Part shown: piece after piece, positions 54,001-61,584 of the stretch
Position numbering within the stretch: the first letter of the stretch is position 1
Layout of the letters: each line of letters opens with the position of its first letter
Source of the DNA: Oscillospiraceae bacterium
Lineage (GTDB): Bacteria; Bacillota; Clostridia; Oscillospirales; Oscillospiraceae
Assembly (NCBI GenBank): GCA_022846075.1
Contig: AP025582.1
Location: 1,178,001 to 1,242,000, forward strand
Reading direction: 5' to 3'
Length of the DNA stretch: 64,000 nucleotides
Notes under the pieces: model-generated
What the model was told of the DNA's origin: nothing
Databases searched by the model: none
Seen by the model: only the letters and a program-made list of their open reading frames with translations
Program-made: the position numbers and the translations under genes

Positions 54001-54669
54001 CGCTATCCTCACGCCGGAGACGTGGAGCTGCCCTCCAAGCTCACCGCCACCCAGCTCAAGGGCAGGGTGCTGGACGAGGAGGCGGCGGAAGAGGCGCCCA
54101 AGCCCCCCAGGCCGCCCCGGTTCGACCGGCCCCGGTTCGCCTCGGAGCGGATGGGCCTCACCCCCGCCCAGAAGGGCACCGCCCTCCACCTGGTGATGCA
54201 GTATATCGATTTCGCCCGCTGTGACAGTGTGGAGCAGGTGGCGGAGGAGATCGGGCGGCTGGTGGAACAGGCCTTCCTCAGCCCGGAGCAGGGGGCGGCG
54301 GTGGAGGCGGTCAAGGTCTATTCCTTTTTTGCCTCCCCTCTGGGCCGGGCGGCGCTGGCCGCGCCCTCCCTCCGGCGGGAATTCAAATTCTCCATCCTGG
54401 CTCCCGCCCGGCGGTATTATCCCCAGGCGGGGGAGGGGGAGCAGGTGCTCCTTCAGGGCGTGGTGGACTGTTACTTCGAGACGGAGGACGGCCTGACGGT
54501 GGTGGACTTCAAGACCGACCGCGTGCGGGGGGAGGCTCTCCTCCGGCGGGCGGAGGAGTACCGGCCCCAGCTGGAGGCCTACGCCCAGGCCCTTGGGGAG
54601 ATCACGGGAAAGCCCGTGGGACGGAAGGTGCTGTGGTTCTTCGAGGAAGGGCGGGCCGTGGAAGTGTGA
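51100..54669 (+). CDS. addA: ATP-dependent nuclease/helicase subunit A
   Basis: This 1189-residue UvrD-type helicase has Walker A SAAAGSGKT (Lys30), TYTKAAAAEL, the DEYQDTN Walker B region, SIHKSKGLEFPVVF and LYVAMTRAKEKL. The C-terminal RecB-type nuclease domain has VVDFKTD at about 1135. It forms the AddAB complex with the upstream gene product. AAGAGGTGATCCC gives the ribosome site. The coding sequence ends just before the operator-promoter of the next locus, with no terminator of its own apart from the palindrome there. Confidence 0.96.
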   Translation: MPFQLTREQQAAVTDRGGGLLVSAAAGSGKTRVLVERLLARVEAGADIDRFLVITYTKAAAAELRGRVVSELADRLSARPGDAFLRRQSTLVYKAQISTIHAFCGQLLREEGHRLDLAPDFRLCDENEGLMLMEDALAGVLEERYEDLAPDSDFAQLVDTMSAGRDDSRLVEIVLDIRSRVQSHPDPARWLAEQEAVFALEGVTDAGATPWGKLLLDDVRRQADYWAGRMEEALDLAQGDEKLARAYAPSLEITLEQLQALASAAGRGWDAAAECSGVEFPRVGSSKNCEDPLALERIKLLRDQCKKRMKKLSDLFQDNSQGLLEDMRAVYPAIRGLFALVRNFETAYTAEKARRGLLDFSDLEHLAARLLTGEEGEPTELARRWGERFDEVMVDEYQDTNAVQNAIFTALTDGGKNLFMVGDVKQSIYRFRLADPTIFLSKYRSYKLWTEAEEGEPRRVALSQNFRSRPQVLEGCNYIFRNVMSETFGEMDYTDAEALVPGGTFPGEDDSPYAVELDALDCSMGDGEDEGGEKPPRDLLEARFVARRARELLDSPFPVSDGGGGRRGVQPGDMVILLRSPGTVLHHYAAALGELDIPWEAEGGGDFFAATEVQVALSLLRVVDNPRQDVPLIAALRSAVYAFSADRLAQIRAAAPGEDFYTALSRDSGADAAAFLGELRNLRSRAGDESCDRLLWRIYDRTNLLGVYGGMDEGETRRANLLLLAQLAREFEQAGHKGLFGFLSYLQRLEENGGKLALPSAGGNGGVKIMSIHKSKGLEFPVVFLAGLARQLNRQDMARPILFHPRLGVGPKRLDLERRVEYPTLARLAVARQMDYELSAEELRLLYVAMTRAKEKLILSCALTGGRGDIDKLLPSAGAPVEPQALLNCISPAQWVLLPVLARPEAGLLRPEALPPPAAAGTDFGPAWDLRWVDAAPFARPPERRKAGEKAAAREEAGDGLTACFAWRYPHAGDVELPSKLTATQLKGRVLDEEAAEEAPKPPRPPRFDRPRFASERMGLTPAQKGTALHLVMQYIDFARCDSVEQVAEEIGRLVEQAFLSPEQGAAVEAVKVYSFFASPLGRAALAAPSLRREFKFSILAPARRYYPQAGEGEQVLLQGVVDCYFETEDGLTVVDFKTDRVRGEALLRRAEEYRPQLEAYAQALGEITGKPVGRKVLWFFEEGRAVEV

Positions 54670-54701
54670 CGGCCCCCTCGGAATAATTTGGGAAAAGTGG
54701 A

Positions 54702-54730
54702 TTGACATACCTTGTTGCTCTAGGTATAAT
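54702..54730 (+). promoter_or_regulatory. Full-consensus promoter of the PadR-HAAS locus
   Basis: TTGACA (54702-54707) and TATAAT (54725-54730) both match consensus perfectly with 17-base spacing. Such a promoter is very strong when free and usually implies repression. Confidence 0.92.
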
Positions 54731-54751
54731 ATACCTAGAGCAACAAGGTAT
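54707..54751. promoter_or_regulatory. 22-bp perfect inverted repeat, probable PadR operator
   Basis: Two perfect 22-base arms (54707-54728 and 54730-54751) flank a single central base. The repeat begins at the last base of the -35 box, covers the spacer, the whole -10 and the transcription start. Bound repressor would block polymerase. In RNA the full-length palindrome followed by TTGTTTTTT would also form a terminator-like hairpin for any transcript that enters from addA. The PadR protein encoded at 57592-57924 is the natural candidate to bind it. Confidence 0.75.
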
Positions 54752-54771
54752 TGTTTTTTGGAGGTGTCCAT

Positions 54772-55533
54772 ATGCGGACGGAGGCCTTTTGCGAAGCGGT
54801 GGCCAATGGGGTTCCCCGGGCCACCGCGGCGGAGCGGCGGGACATCCTGCAAGAGTTGGCGGGGCATCTGGCCGACCACATGGAGACCTTGATGGACGCC
54901 GGGTATGACGCCGAACTGGCCGAGGAGCGGGCGGTGGCGGCCATGGGAGACCCAGAGGAAGTCGGGAGGGCGCTGAACGCCCAGCTCTCGCCCTTTTGGC
55001 TGTGGGTACGGCGGCTGGGGTGGGCGCTGACAGTGTGTCTGGCCCTTGTTTTGCTGGGGCACTCCGGCGTACGCGGCACGGTGGAAAATCTGGAAATCAG
55101 GCGGGGGCAGTACCGGGACTGGCTGGACAGCTATTCTGCGGACGATGGCTGGCACTGGAGGCCGGACCTGGAGATGACGGTGGGGGAGGACGTGGTGCGG
55201 GTGACCGGGGTGGAGCTACAGCCCAGGGAGGACGGGACCTATCGGTGCGGCGTTTTCCTGAGTACATACGCCCAAAACCCGCTGCGGCCCGCGTCCGAAG
55301 GGGTGATACACGACCTGAGGCTGCTGGACGCAAGCGGGAAGCTGCTGGCGGAGGGCGTTGACATGGCGCGGAGCACCGAAGCGCGACTTCCCTACTGGTG
55401 GCGGGGCGGCGTTTACGATGAGTGGTTCGACTGCACGGTCACGGAGGCGGACGACGCCCTGACGGTGGCCTATGACCGGTTTGGCCGGTCCGTCAGCATG
55501 CGCGTGCCGCTGGACTGGGAGGGACGGCCATGA
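54772..55533 (+). CDS. HAAS/DUF1700-type membrane protein, unit 1 (A1)
   Basis: The 253-residue protein starts at ATG 54772 after TTTTGGAGGTG. The cytoplasmic domain (about 1-75) is helical and has the HAAS/DUF1700 layout seen in PadR partners: ERRDILQELAGHLADHMETL then AMGDPEEVGRALNAQL. One membrane helix follows (about 83-99) and then an outer domain of about 150 residues rich in beta strands that ends in YDRFGRSVSMRVPLDWEG. Paralogues lie at 56202 and 57930. The next gene overlaps by ATGA. The function is not known; a membrane sensor or regulator linked to PadR is the likely class. Confidence 0.78.
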   Translation: MRTEAFCEAVANGVPRATAAERRDILQELAGHLADHMETLMDAGYDAELAEERAVAAMGDPEEVGRALNAQLSPFWLWVRRLGWALTVCLALVLLGHSGVRGTVENLEIRRGQYRDWLDSYSADDGWHWRPDLEMTVGEDVVRVTGVELQPREDGTYRCGVFLSTYAQNPLRPASEGVIHDLRLLDASGKLLAEGVDMARSTEARLPYWWRGGVYDEWFDCTVTEADDALTVAYDRFGRSVSMRVPLDWEGRP

Positions 55534-56189
55534 GGGCATGGAAAAAGTCCAGCAGGAAGCGGGGGGCGCTGCTGGCGCTGGCCGGTGCGGCGGTGCTGCT
55601 GGCGCTGGTGCTGTGCTTCTCCGACTACGGGCTCCTGCCCGCCCAGGGCGTGGGGCAGGCGGAGCGGCGGCTGGGCACCGGGCCCACCCGGATCGTGGCG
55701 CGGCTGGGCTGCCCGCCGGTGGCGGTGTTCCCCGTGGCGCGGCTCTATCTGTCGGCGGGGGAGGACGTGGTGCTGTTCACCCGGTCCCAGTGGAACCTGG
55801 ACTCCGGCTGGAACGGCCGGGGGCAGGCGGTGGACTGCTCCGGGGAGGGGGCGCTCCACGCGGGCTGTGTGCTGGTGTGGGACAACCGCACCGGGGAATA
55901 TATCATCTATCTCTTCGGGCGCGTGGACGACGGCCGGGCGGTTTCCCTGGAGGCGGAGCCGGGGGCGGTCGACGCCCAGGGGACTAGGATAACAGGGGAG
56001 AAGCGCGTCTTCGGGCAGGAGGCCTGGGCCGGGGACGGCGTATTCTGCTTGGAGCTGGGCCGGGGGAGCGAGCCGGGCTATATCGACCAGGTGTGGGCGC
56101 GGGTCCGCCTTCTGGATGACGATGGGGGCGTTCTGGCGCAGGCCCGAGTGAACGGAGAAACAGAGTACATTGCAGAGCCATTTGCCTGA
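55530..56189 (+). CDS. Small membrane-anchored exported protein, unit 1 (B1)
   Basis: The 219-residue product has a Lys/Arg-rich start, one hydrophobic helix (about 13-30) and an exported domain with no lipobox. It shares with its paralogues (56927, 58652) the motifs AVDCSGEGALH in the middle and LFGRVDD after it. It begins inside the stop of A1 (ATGA), so A and B are made together. I do not recognise the outer domain. It is likely a partner of the A1 outer domain at the cell surface. Confidence 0.7.
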   Translation: MRAWKKSSRKRGALLALAGAAVLLALVLCFSDYGLLPAQGVGQAERRLGTGPTRIVARLGCPPVAVFPVARLYLSAGEDVVLFTRSQWNLDSGWNGRGQAVDCSGEGALHAGCVLVWDNRTGEYIIYLFGRVDDGRAVSLEAEPGAVDAQGTRITGEKRVFGQEAWAGDGVFCLELGRGSEPGYIDQVWARVRLLDDDGGVLAQARVNGETEYIAEPFA

Positions 56190-56201
56190 GGGGGGAACGG
56201 C

Positions 56202-56930
56202 ATGGAGGACTTTTACGATAAAGTGCTGGCCCACGTACCCAGGGCTACCCGCCGGGAGCGGGAGGCGCTCCGACGAGAGCTAGAGGGCCACGTGGAGGAC
56301 CACGTGCTGGACCTGGAGGCGGCGGGCTGTGACACCGAACTGGCTGAGGCGCGGGCGGTGGCGGCCATGGGGAACCCGGAGGAGATCGGGCGGGCGCTGA
56401 ACGCCCAGTTATCCCCCTTCTGGCTGTGGGTGTCCCGTGGGTGCAAGGCCGCCGTGGTCCTGCTGTGCCTGGTCCAGCTGGCGGGCGGCAGCTTTTTCGG
56501 GCTGAGCCGGGGGAACGTCCGGCGGTGGGAGGTCTGGAAGGCGGCCCAGGAGGAGCCGTGGACGCTGTGGACGGACTGGGAGCCCTATCCCGTGTCCAAC
56601 AGGCTGGACATACGCACGCCCATCGGAAACGACGTGCTGTACATCTACCAGGTGGACGTGTCCCCGGTGGAACATATGGCCGCCGTCAAAATGGTGGCCT
56701 ATGATACGGCGGGACCGGGCAATGTGGCCAATCTCCACCGATACCTCACCGTAGAGACCCAGGGCGGGACGCCCCAGGAGCCGGTATGGGGCGGCTGGTC
56801 CGGGAATATGCCGTGGTATATCCGGCGCATCCACTACGAGCCGGGGGACACCTATTTCACCCTACACTACGACCGCTTTGGGGAGCGGGTTTCCATCGAC
56901 GTGCCGCTGTTCGGGGAGGTGGGGGAATGA
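56202..56930 (+). CDS. HAAS/DUF1700-type membrane protein, unit 2 (A2)
   Basis: The 242-residue paralogue of A1 has the helical cytoplasmic domain (RREREALRRELEGHVEDHVL, AMGNPEEIGRALNAQL), one membrane helix (about 80-97), and an outer domain that ends in YDRFGERVSIDVPLFG. The cytoplasmic domain and membrane junction are the most conserved parts; the outer domain differs strongly from A1. It starts 12 bases after B1 and ends in an ATGA overlap with B2. Confidence 0.78.
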   Translation: MEDFYDKVLAHVPRATRREREALRRELEGHVEDHVLDLEAAGCDTELAEARAVAAMGNPEEIGRALNAQLSPFWLWVSRGCKAAVVLLCLVQLAGGSFFGLSRGNVRRWEVWKAAQEEPWTLWTDWEPYPVSNRLDIRTPIGNDVLYIYQVDVSPVEHMAAVKMVAYDTAGPGNVANLHRYLTVETQGGTPQEPVWGGWSGNMPWYIRRIHYEPGDTYFTLHYDRFGERVSIDVPLFGEVGE

Positions 56931-57577
56931 AAAGGCGAACAACCACCCGGCGGGGAAAGGCCCTGCGCTGGGCGGCGGTCCTGGCGCTTCTGGCGGCGCT
57001 GACGGTGTACCGGTACGATTTCAGCCCCGAGGGGGCCTGGCGGAGCCAGGCGGAGGGGCTGGGGACGGGGGCCGTCCAGGTGTTGTGGGAGCTGGAAAGC
57101 CCGGAGCTGGAGGGGACGGAAAACTGCCGGGTGACACTTCTGGGCAGTGACAAGGCCCTGCTGTTGAGCGCCACCCGGTTCACCTGGCACTCGGGCTGGG
57201 CGGAGGCAGCCGCCGTGGCGGTGGATTGCTCTGGCCCGGCCCCCCTCCACGGGGGATGGTGGCTGGTAGGGACCCCCGGGGCCGCCTGGCCGGAACAGCT
57301 TTGCTATGGCTACGGCCGGGTGGAGGACCCGGCGGTGGTCCGGGCGGAGTTCCAAATCTTCGACCAGGGGGCCGGGAAGGTGCTGCAAACCATTTCGGTT
57401 CCAAAAGAACAGTGGAAGCCAATCGATGGGAAGCCCTACTTTGTGGTGACCGCCCGGCCGGAGGGCTGGGAGGGGGCCGTGGGACCCCTGTGGGTGGAGC
57501 TGACGGGCTATGACGCCGCAGGGGCCGTCCTGGACCGGCGGACCGTTGGGGATATCAGCGCCGTGACGGCGTTTTAG
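56927..57577 (+). CDS. Small membrane-anchored exported protein, unit 2 (B2)
   Basis: The 216-residue paralogue of B1 has the basic start (KRRTTTRRGK), one membrane helix (about 13-28) and an exported domain with VAVDCSGPAPLH and YGRVEDP. No lipobox or enzyme motif is visible. The start is fixed by the ATGA overlap with A2; open frame further upstream is a shadow. Confidence 0.7.
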   Translation: MKRRTTTRRGKALRWAAVLALLAALTVYRYDFSPEGAWRSQAEGLGTGAVQVLWELESPELEGTENCRVTLLGSDKALLLSATRFTWHSGWAEAAAVAVDCSGPAPLHGGWWLVGTPGAAWPEQLCYGYGRVEDPAVVRAEFQIFDQGAGKVLQTISVPKEQWKPIDGKPYFVVTARPEGWEGAVGPLWVELTGYDAAGAVLDRRTVGDISAVTAF

Positions 57578-57591
57578 AAAGGAGATCAGCC

Positions 57592-57924
57592 ATGAAAAAG
57601 AGGACCATTGACCACACGGAGCTGTTGGTGCTGTCCCTGCTGGCGGGGGAGGACATGTACGGCTATCAAATCATTACCGAGCTGGCCCGGAGGAGCGACC
57701 ACACCTTCGACATGAAGGAGGGGACCCTTTATCCCGTCCTCCATGGGCTGTGGAAGGACGGGCAGGTGGAGTGCTACGAGGCCGAGGCCCCCACGGGGCG
57801 GAAGCGGAAGTACTACCACCTGACCAAGAAGGGCCGGGATGCCCTGAAGGTGGAGACGGAGGAGTGGAAGGGCTACGCCCACGGGGTGGACGCGGTGCTC
57901 TCCTATGTCCCGGCCCAGGGGTGA
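57592..57924 (+). CDS. PadR-family transcriptional regulator
   Basis: The 110-residue protein is a short PadR: TELLVLSLLAGEDMYGYQI begins the winged helix, KEGTLYPVLHGLWKDGQVE is the recognition and wing region, and GRKRKYYHLTKKGRDAL is the beta-wing with the conserved Arg/Lys/Tyr. The C-terminal helix mediates dimers. PadR proteins of this length repress genes for envelope or efflux functions, and they often sit beside HAAS-domain genes. Its gene is embedded between units 2 and 3. GAAAGGAG lies upstream. It probably binds the 22-bp repeat at the locus promoter. Confidence 0.93.
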   Translation: MKKRTIDHTELLVLSLLAGEDMYGYQIITELARRSDHTFDMKEGTLYPVLHGLWKDGQVECYEAEAPTGRKRKYYHLTKKGRDALKVETEEWKGYAHGVDAVLSYVPAQG

Positions 57925-57929
57925 CGGCC

Positions 57930-58655
57930 ATGACGCGGGGAGAATTCTGCGCCAGGGTGCGAAAACACCTCAAACGGGCCACCGACGCCGAGTGGCAGTC
58001 CATCCGAAGGGAGATCCTGGGCCACGTTGAGGACCGAATGGAGGACTTTCAGCGGTCGGGCTTAGACCAGGGGGCGGCGGAGGTACGGGCGGTGGCGGCC
58101 ATGGGGGAGCCGGAGGAGATCGGGGACGCGCTGAACCGGCAGCTCTCACCCTTCTGGCTGGTTTTGAGCCGGGTGAGCACGGCGTGTATCGCACTGCTGT
58201 GCTGTGGACTAGTGCTGTCATTGCCGGTAAGCTTTGCACGCGTGTTTGACAACCTCCAGGCCCGGCTGGCTCCCGGCAGTGGGTTCCGGGGTCCGGAGGA
58301 GGGCTATGTCCGGCAGGAGGTGGATGTCCGGCTGTCCATCCGGTCGGATGTGCTGCGGGTCTATTGGGTGGATCTGTCGCCGGAAAAGGGGCTGGCGGAG
58401 GTGCACTACTGCCTCTATGACGAAAACCCCTTGGGCTATACGGCGAACAGCGTCGACAATTATATCCGGGTACGGGAGCCGGACGGGACCTGGGGCCGGT
58501 ACCCCGGCGGAGGACAGGGAAGCGGGGCCGTATGGTATTTGAATTTGTCCCGCGTGCCGGTGGAGCGGGGGCAGGAGACCATCACCCTGCGGTATGACCG
58601 ATTCGGGGACCACCTGACCCTGGAGATCCCGCTGGACTGGGGGGACGAGACATGA
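57930..58655 (+). CDS. HAAS/DUF1700-type membrane protein, unit 3 (A3)
   Basis: The ATG at 57930 lies 5 bases after the PadR stop; the product has 241 residues. The cytoplasmic domain shows REILGHVEDRMEDF and AMGEPEEIGDALNRQL. One membrane helix follows (about 83-102), then an outer domain that ends in YDRFGDHLTLEIPLDWG, very like A1. B3 overlaps by ATGA. Confidence 0.78.
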   Translation: MTRGEFCARVRKHLKRATDAEWQSIRREILGHVEDRMEDFQRSGLDQGAAEVRAVAAMGEPEEIGDALNRQLSPFWLVLSRVSTACIALLCCGLVLSLPVSFARVFDNLQARLAPGSGFRGPEEGYVRQEVDVRLSIRSDVLRVYWVDLSPEKGLAEVHYCLYDENPLGYTANSVDNYIRVREPDGTWGRYPGGGQGSGAVWYLNLSRVPVERGQETITLRYDRFGDHLTLEIPLDWGDET

Positions 58656-59332
58656 AAAAAGAGAAGAAAACGCCCACCCGGCGGCGGACCGCTTTGCGGC
58701 GGACGGCGGCGGCCCTTGTGATGCTGCCGGCAATGTGGCTTCTAAACGGCGGGAGCATCCTGCCCACGGGGGTCTTGCGCGTCCAGGCCGATGTCAAGGG
58801 AACGGGGCCTGTGGAGCTGGTAAAGGCTTTGGGACGGCTGCCGCTGAAGGGGCGCTATCGGAGGGTCTACCTCTCCGCTAACCAGGACGCGGTCCTGTTG
58901 AGCGCCGCGGCGCTTCATCTGACCATGGGCTGGCAGGAGTCCATGGGGGCGGGGCTGGACTGCTCCGAGGAGGGGCCGGTGCACATCGCCCGGTGGGCGG
59001 TCACTACCCGGGCGCCTGAAGGAGAGAGGGAGGGTTACGTCTACTTTTTCGGCCGGGTGGACGACCCCGGCATCCGGGAAGTGGGGGTCACCTACGGCCG
59101 CCGGGATGAGGCGGGCGAACTGACCATCCACGGATTTGAGGGCAGCCAGCTGACCTCTTCCCGAGAGGAGTGGGTTCGCTGGGGCGGCTACGACTATTTT
59201 GTGATGTCTTCCCCTTTGGACGTGGAGCGGCAGCAGGAAACGGCGGGAGACTATTACCTGTGCGTGGACGGATACATGGTCCAGCCGGACGTGAAGGTCA
59301 GCCAGTGGACCAGCACCTCTCTGGGGGATTGA
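58652..59332 (+). CDS. Small membrane-anchored exported protein, unit 3 (B3)
   Basis: The 226-residue product has a very basic start (about residues 1-17), one membrane helix (about 18-33) and an exported domain with GLDCSEEGPVH and FFGRVDDP, the same two motifs as B1 and B2. It is the last gene of the locus; the stop is followed at once by the rpmE promoter region. Confidence 0.7.
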   Translation: MKKEKKTPTRRRTALRRTAAALVMLPAMWLLNGGSILPTGVLRVQADVKGTGPVELVKALGRLPLKGRYRRVYLSANQDAVLLSAAALHLTMGWQESMGAGLDCSEEGPVHIARWAVTTRAPEGEREGYVYFFGRVDDPGIREVGVTYGRRDEAGELTIHGFEGSQLTSSREEWVRWGGYDYFVMSSPLDVERQQETAGDYYLCVDGYMVQPDVKVSQWTSTSLGD

Positions 59333-59360
59333 AAAACCGTCCAAAAAGTTGAAAAAGGGC

Positions 59361-59389
59361 TTGCAATTTTGGAAAAACCGTGGTATCAT
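59361..59389 (+). promoter_or_regulatory. Promoter of rpmE
   Basis: TTGCAA (59361-59366) and TATCAT (59384-59389) are separated by 17 bases, about 72 bases upstream of the start codon. Confidence 0.8.
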
Positions 59390-59461
59390 ATCAAATGCGT
59401 TTATAAGGCGTGGAGGTTTGCTGCGCCGCCTTACCCGGAACGAGAAAGAGGTGAACCAAGC

Positions 59462-59668
59462 ATGAGAGAAGGTATCCATCCCGACTACAAGCAGACTACC
59501 ATCACTTGCGCCTGCGGCAATGTGATCGAGACCGGCTCCACCAAGGAGAACATCCGTGTCGAAGTCTGTTCCAAGTGTCACCCCTTCTTCACCGGCAAGC
59601 AGAAGATGGTGGACTCCGGTGGCCGTGTCAGCCGCTTCAACAAGAAGTTTGGCCTGGACAAGAAGTAA
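59462..59668 (+). CDS. rpmE: 50S ribosomal protein L31, zinc-binding type
   Basis: The 68-residue protein starts at ATG 59462 after GAAAGAGGTG. CACG and [13 protein letters not shown] provide the cysteines of the zinc-binding (C+) form of L31. The in-frame open stretch upstream overlaps the promoter and is not translated. The zinc-free form induced by zinc shortage is not in this window. Confidence 0.96.
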   Translation: MREGIHPDYKQTTITCACGNVIETGSTKENIRVEVCSKCHPFFTGKQKMVDSGGRVSRFNKKFGLDKK

Positions 59669-59683
59669 GTCAGGGAAATTTTT

Positions 59684-59715
59684 GGGCTCGTGCCGGTTAC
59701 GGTACGGGCCCTTTT
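59684..59715 (+). terminator. Intrinsic terminator of rpmE
   Basis: A 12-bp stem with two G-U pairs (59684-59695 with 59700-59711) is followed by TTTTGC. Confidence 0.8.
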
Positions 59716-59760
59716 GCATATCATAGAAGTGCGCCAAATATGAAAATGGAGGGGAACGCC

Positions 59761-60261
59761 ATGTTTCAGAAAATCGAGCCCAAGGAGCTGGACGCCAATT
59801 TCTTTTCCCTGCTCTCCCAGCGGTGGGGGCTGGTCACCGTGGCCGACGGGGCCGGGTGCAACCCCATGACCGTCAGTTGGGGCGGGACCGGGATCTTGTG
59901 GAACAAGCCCGTGGCTACCGTCTATATCCGGCCCCAGCGGTACACCTATGGACTGATGGAAAAGAGTAAGTATTTTTCCTTGTCATTCCTGCCGGAGGAG
60001 CGCCACGACGCCATGACGCTGTGCGGCAGCAAAAGCGGCCGGGATACGGATAAGGTAAAGGACTGCGGCTTGACAGTGCGCCGGGACCAGGCGGCCCCCT
60101 ATTTTGAAGAGGCGGAGCTGGTGTTGGTTTGCCGGAAGCTCTATGCCCAGGACTTCGACCCCGGCTGCTTTGTTGACACCGAGCTGGATGGGAAGAACTA
60201 TCCGGGGAAGGATTACCACCGGATGTATATCGGGGAGATCGAGGCAGTCCTCAAAAAGTAA
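59761..60261 (+). CDS. Flavin reductase-like FMN-binding protein
   Basis: The ATG at 59761 follows GGAGGGG; the product has 166 residues. It resembles the flavin-reductase-like fold: NPMTVSWGGTGILWNKPVATVYIRPQRYTYGLMEKS, a start of the FMN-binding split barrel, then FSLSFLP and GKNYPGKDYHRMYIGEI at the end. Proteins of this group bind FMN and pass electrons in anaerobes; the partner is unknown. An ATG at 59740 or so is a possible alternative start with a poorer ribosome site. Confidence 0.85.
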   Translation: MFQKIEPKELDANFFSLLSQRWGLVTVADGAGCNPMTVSWGGTGILWNKPVATVYIRPQRYTYGLMEKSKYFSLSFLPEERHDAMTLCGSKSGRDTDKVKDCGLTVRRDQAAPYFEEAELVLVCRKLYAQDFDPGCFVDTELDGKNYPGKDYHRMYIGEIEAVLKK

Positions 60262-60271
60262 TGGAGGAACT

Positions 60272-61582
60272 ATGTTCGAAAAAACATTTGACGACACAAA
60301 AATAAACCGGGCGGTGCTGTGCGGGCTGAACGCCGGGTGCCTTTCCCAGGAGGAAAACGCCAGCGAGGAGTCCCTGGAGGAGCTGGAAGCCCTGCTGGAG
60401 ACGGCGGGGGGCGAGTGCGTGGGCACGGTCCTCCAGAACAAGGCCACCCCCGACCCCAGGACCTTTCTGGGGGAGGGGAAGGTGGAGGAGGTCAAAGCCC
60501 TGGTGGAGGCCTCCGGGGCCGACCTGGTGATCTTCGACAACGAGCTCTCCCCCTCCCAGCAGCGGGCCCTGACCGAGGCGCTGGGGGTGCAGGTATTGGA
60601 CCGGTCCGCCCTCATCCTGGACATTTTCGCCCAGCGGGCGAGGACCAGCGAGGGGCGGCTCCAGGTGGAGCTGGCCCAGTATAAATACCTGCTGCCCCGG
60701 CTCACCGGCATGTGGGGCCATCTGGTGCGGCAGAACGCCGCCGGGGGCAAGTCCCCCATCGGCACCCGCGGCCCCGGCGAGACCCAGCTGGAGAGCGACC
60801 GGCGGCTCATCCGGGAGAAGATCACCCGATTGGAGCGGGAGCTGAAGGAGGTCCGCCGGGTGCGGGCCACCCAGCGCCAGCGCCGGGAGAAGAACGAGGT
60901 GCCGGTGGTGGCCATCGTGGGGTACACCAACGCCGGCAAGTCCACCCTCCTGAACGCCCTCACCGGCGCGGGCATCCCGGCCAACAACCGGCTGTTCGAC
61001 ACCCTGGACACCACCACCCGGACCCTGGAGCTGTCCGACACCTGCACGGTGCTCATCTCCGACACGGTGGGCTTTATCTCCAAGCTCCCCCACCATCTGG
61101 TGGAGGCTTTCAAGGCCACCCTGGAGGAGCTGGAGTACGCCGACCTGCTGCTCCACGTCATCGACGCCTCCCACCCCGACTGGCGGGAGCAGGCCGAGGT
61201 GGTGGAGCGGCTCATCACCGAGCTGGGCGCCTGGGAGACCCCCCGTGTGGACGTGTTCAACAAGGCCGACCTGCTGGACGGGGACATCCTGCCCCACGGG
61301 GAGGATATCGTCACCATCTCCGCCAAGACGGGGGCGGGGCTGGACAGTCTGGCGGACAAGCTGCGGGCCCGGCTGGACCAGGGGGCCCACAAGGTGACCC
61401 TCCACCTGCCCTACGACCAGGGGGGGCTGATGGACATGCTCTACCGGGAGGCCAAGGTGGAGACGGTGGAGTACGGCGAGACCATCGAGGCCGTGGTGAC
61501 CTGCACCCCCAAGGTGCTGGGCCGGGTCAAGGACTATATCACCGACGGCTGGACGCCGCCGAAGGAATTCTGGGAAGATTGA
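60272..61582 (+). CDS. hflX: Ribosome-associated GTPase HflX
   Basis: The ATG at 60272 follows TGGAGGAAC; the product has 436 residues. The N-terminal HflX domain (TFLGEGKVEEV, FDNELSPSQQR, RLQVELAQYKYLLPRL, GPGETQLE) is followed by a GTPase domain with G1 GYTNAGKST, G3 DTVGF and G4 NKADL. HflX splits stalled or hibernating 70S ribosomes. The GNAT gene follows after 2 bases. Confidence 0.96.
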   Translation: MFEKTFDDTKINRAVLCGLNAGCLSQEENASEESLEELEALLETAGGECVGTVLQNKATPDPRTFLGEGKVEEVKALVEASGADLVIFDNELSPSQQRALTEALGVQVLDRSALILDIFAQRARTSEGRLQVELAQYKYLLPRLTGMWGHLVRQNAAGGKSPIGTRGPGETQLESDRRLIREKITRLERELKEVRRVRATQRQRREKNEVPVVAIVGYTNAGKSTLLNALTGAGIPANNRLFDTLDTTTRTLELSDTCTVLISDTVGFISKLPHHLVEAFKATLEELEYADLLLHVIDASHPDWREQAEVVERLITELGAWETPRVDVFNKADLLDGDILPHGEDIVTISAKTGAGLDSLADKLRARLDQGAHKVTLHLPYDQGGLMDMLYREAKVETVEYGETIEAVVTCTPKVLGRVKDYITDGWTPPKEFWED

Positions 61583-61584
61583 CG

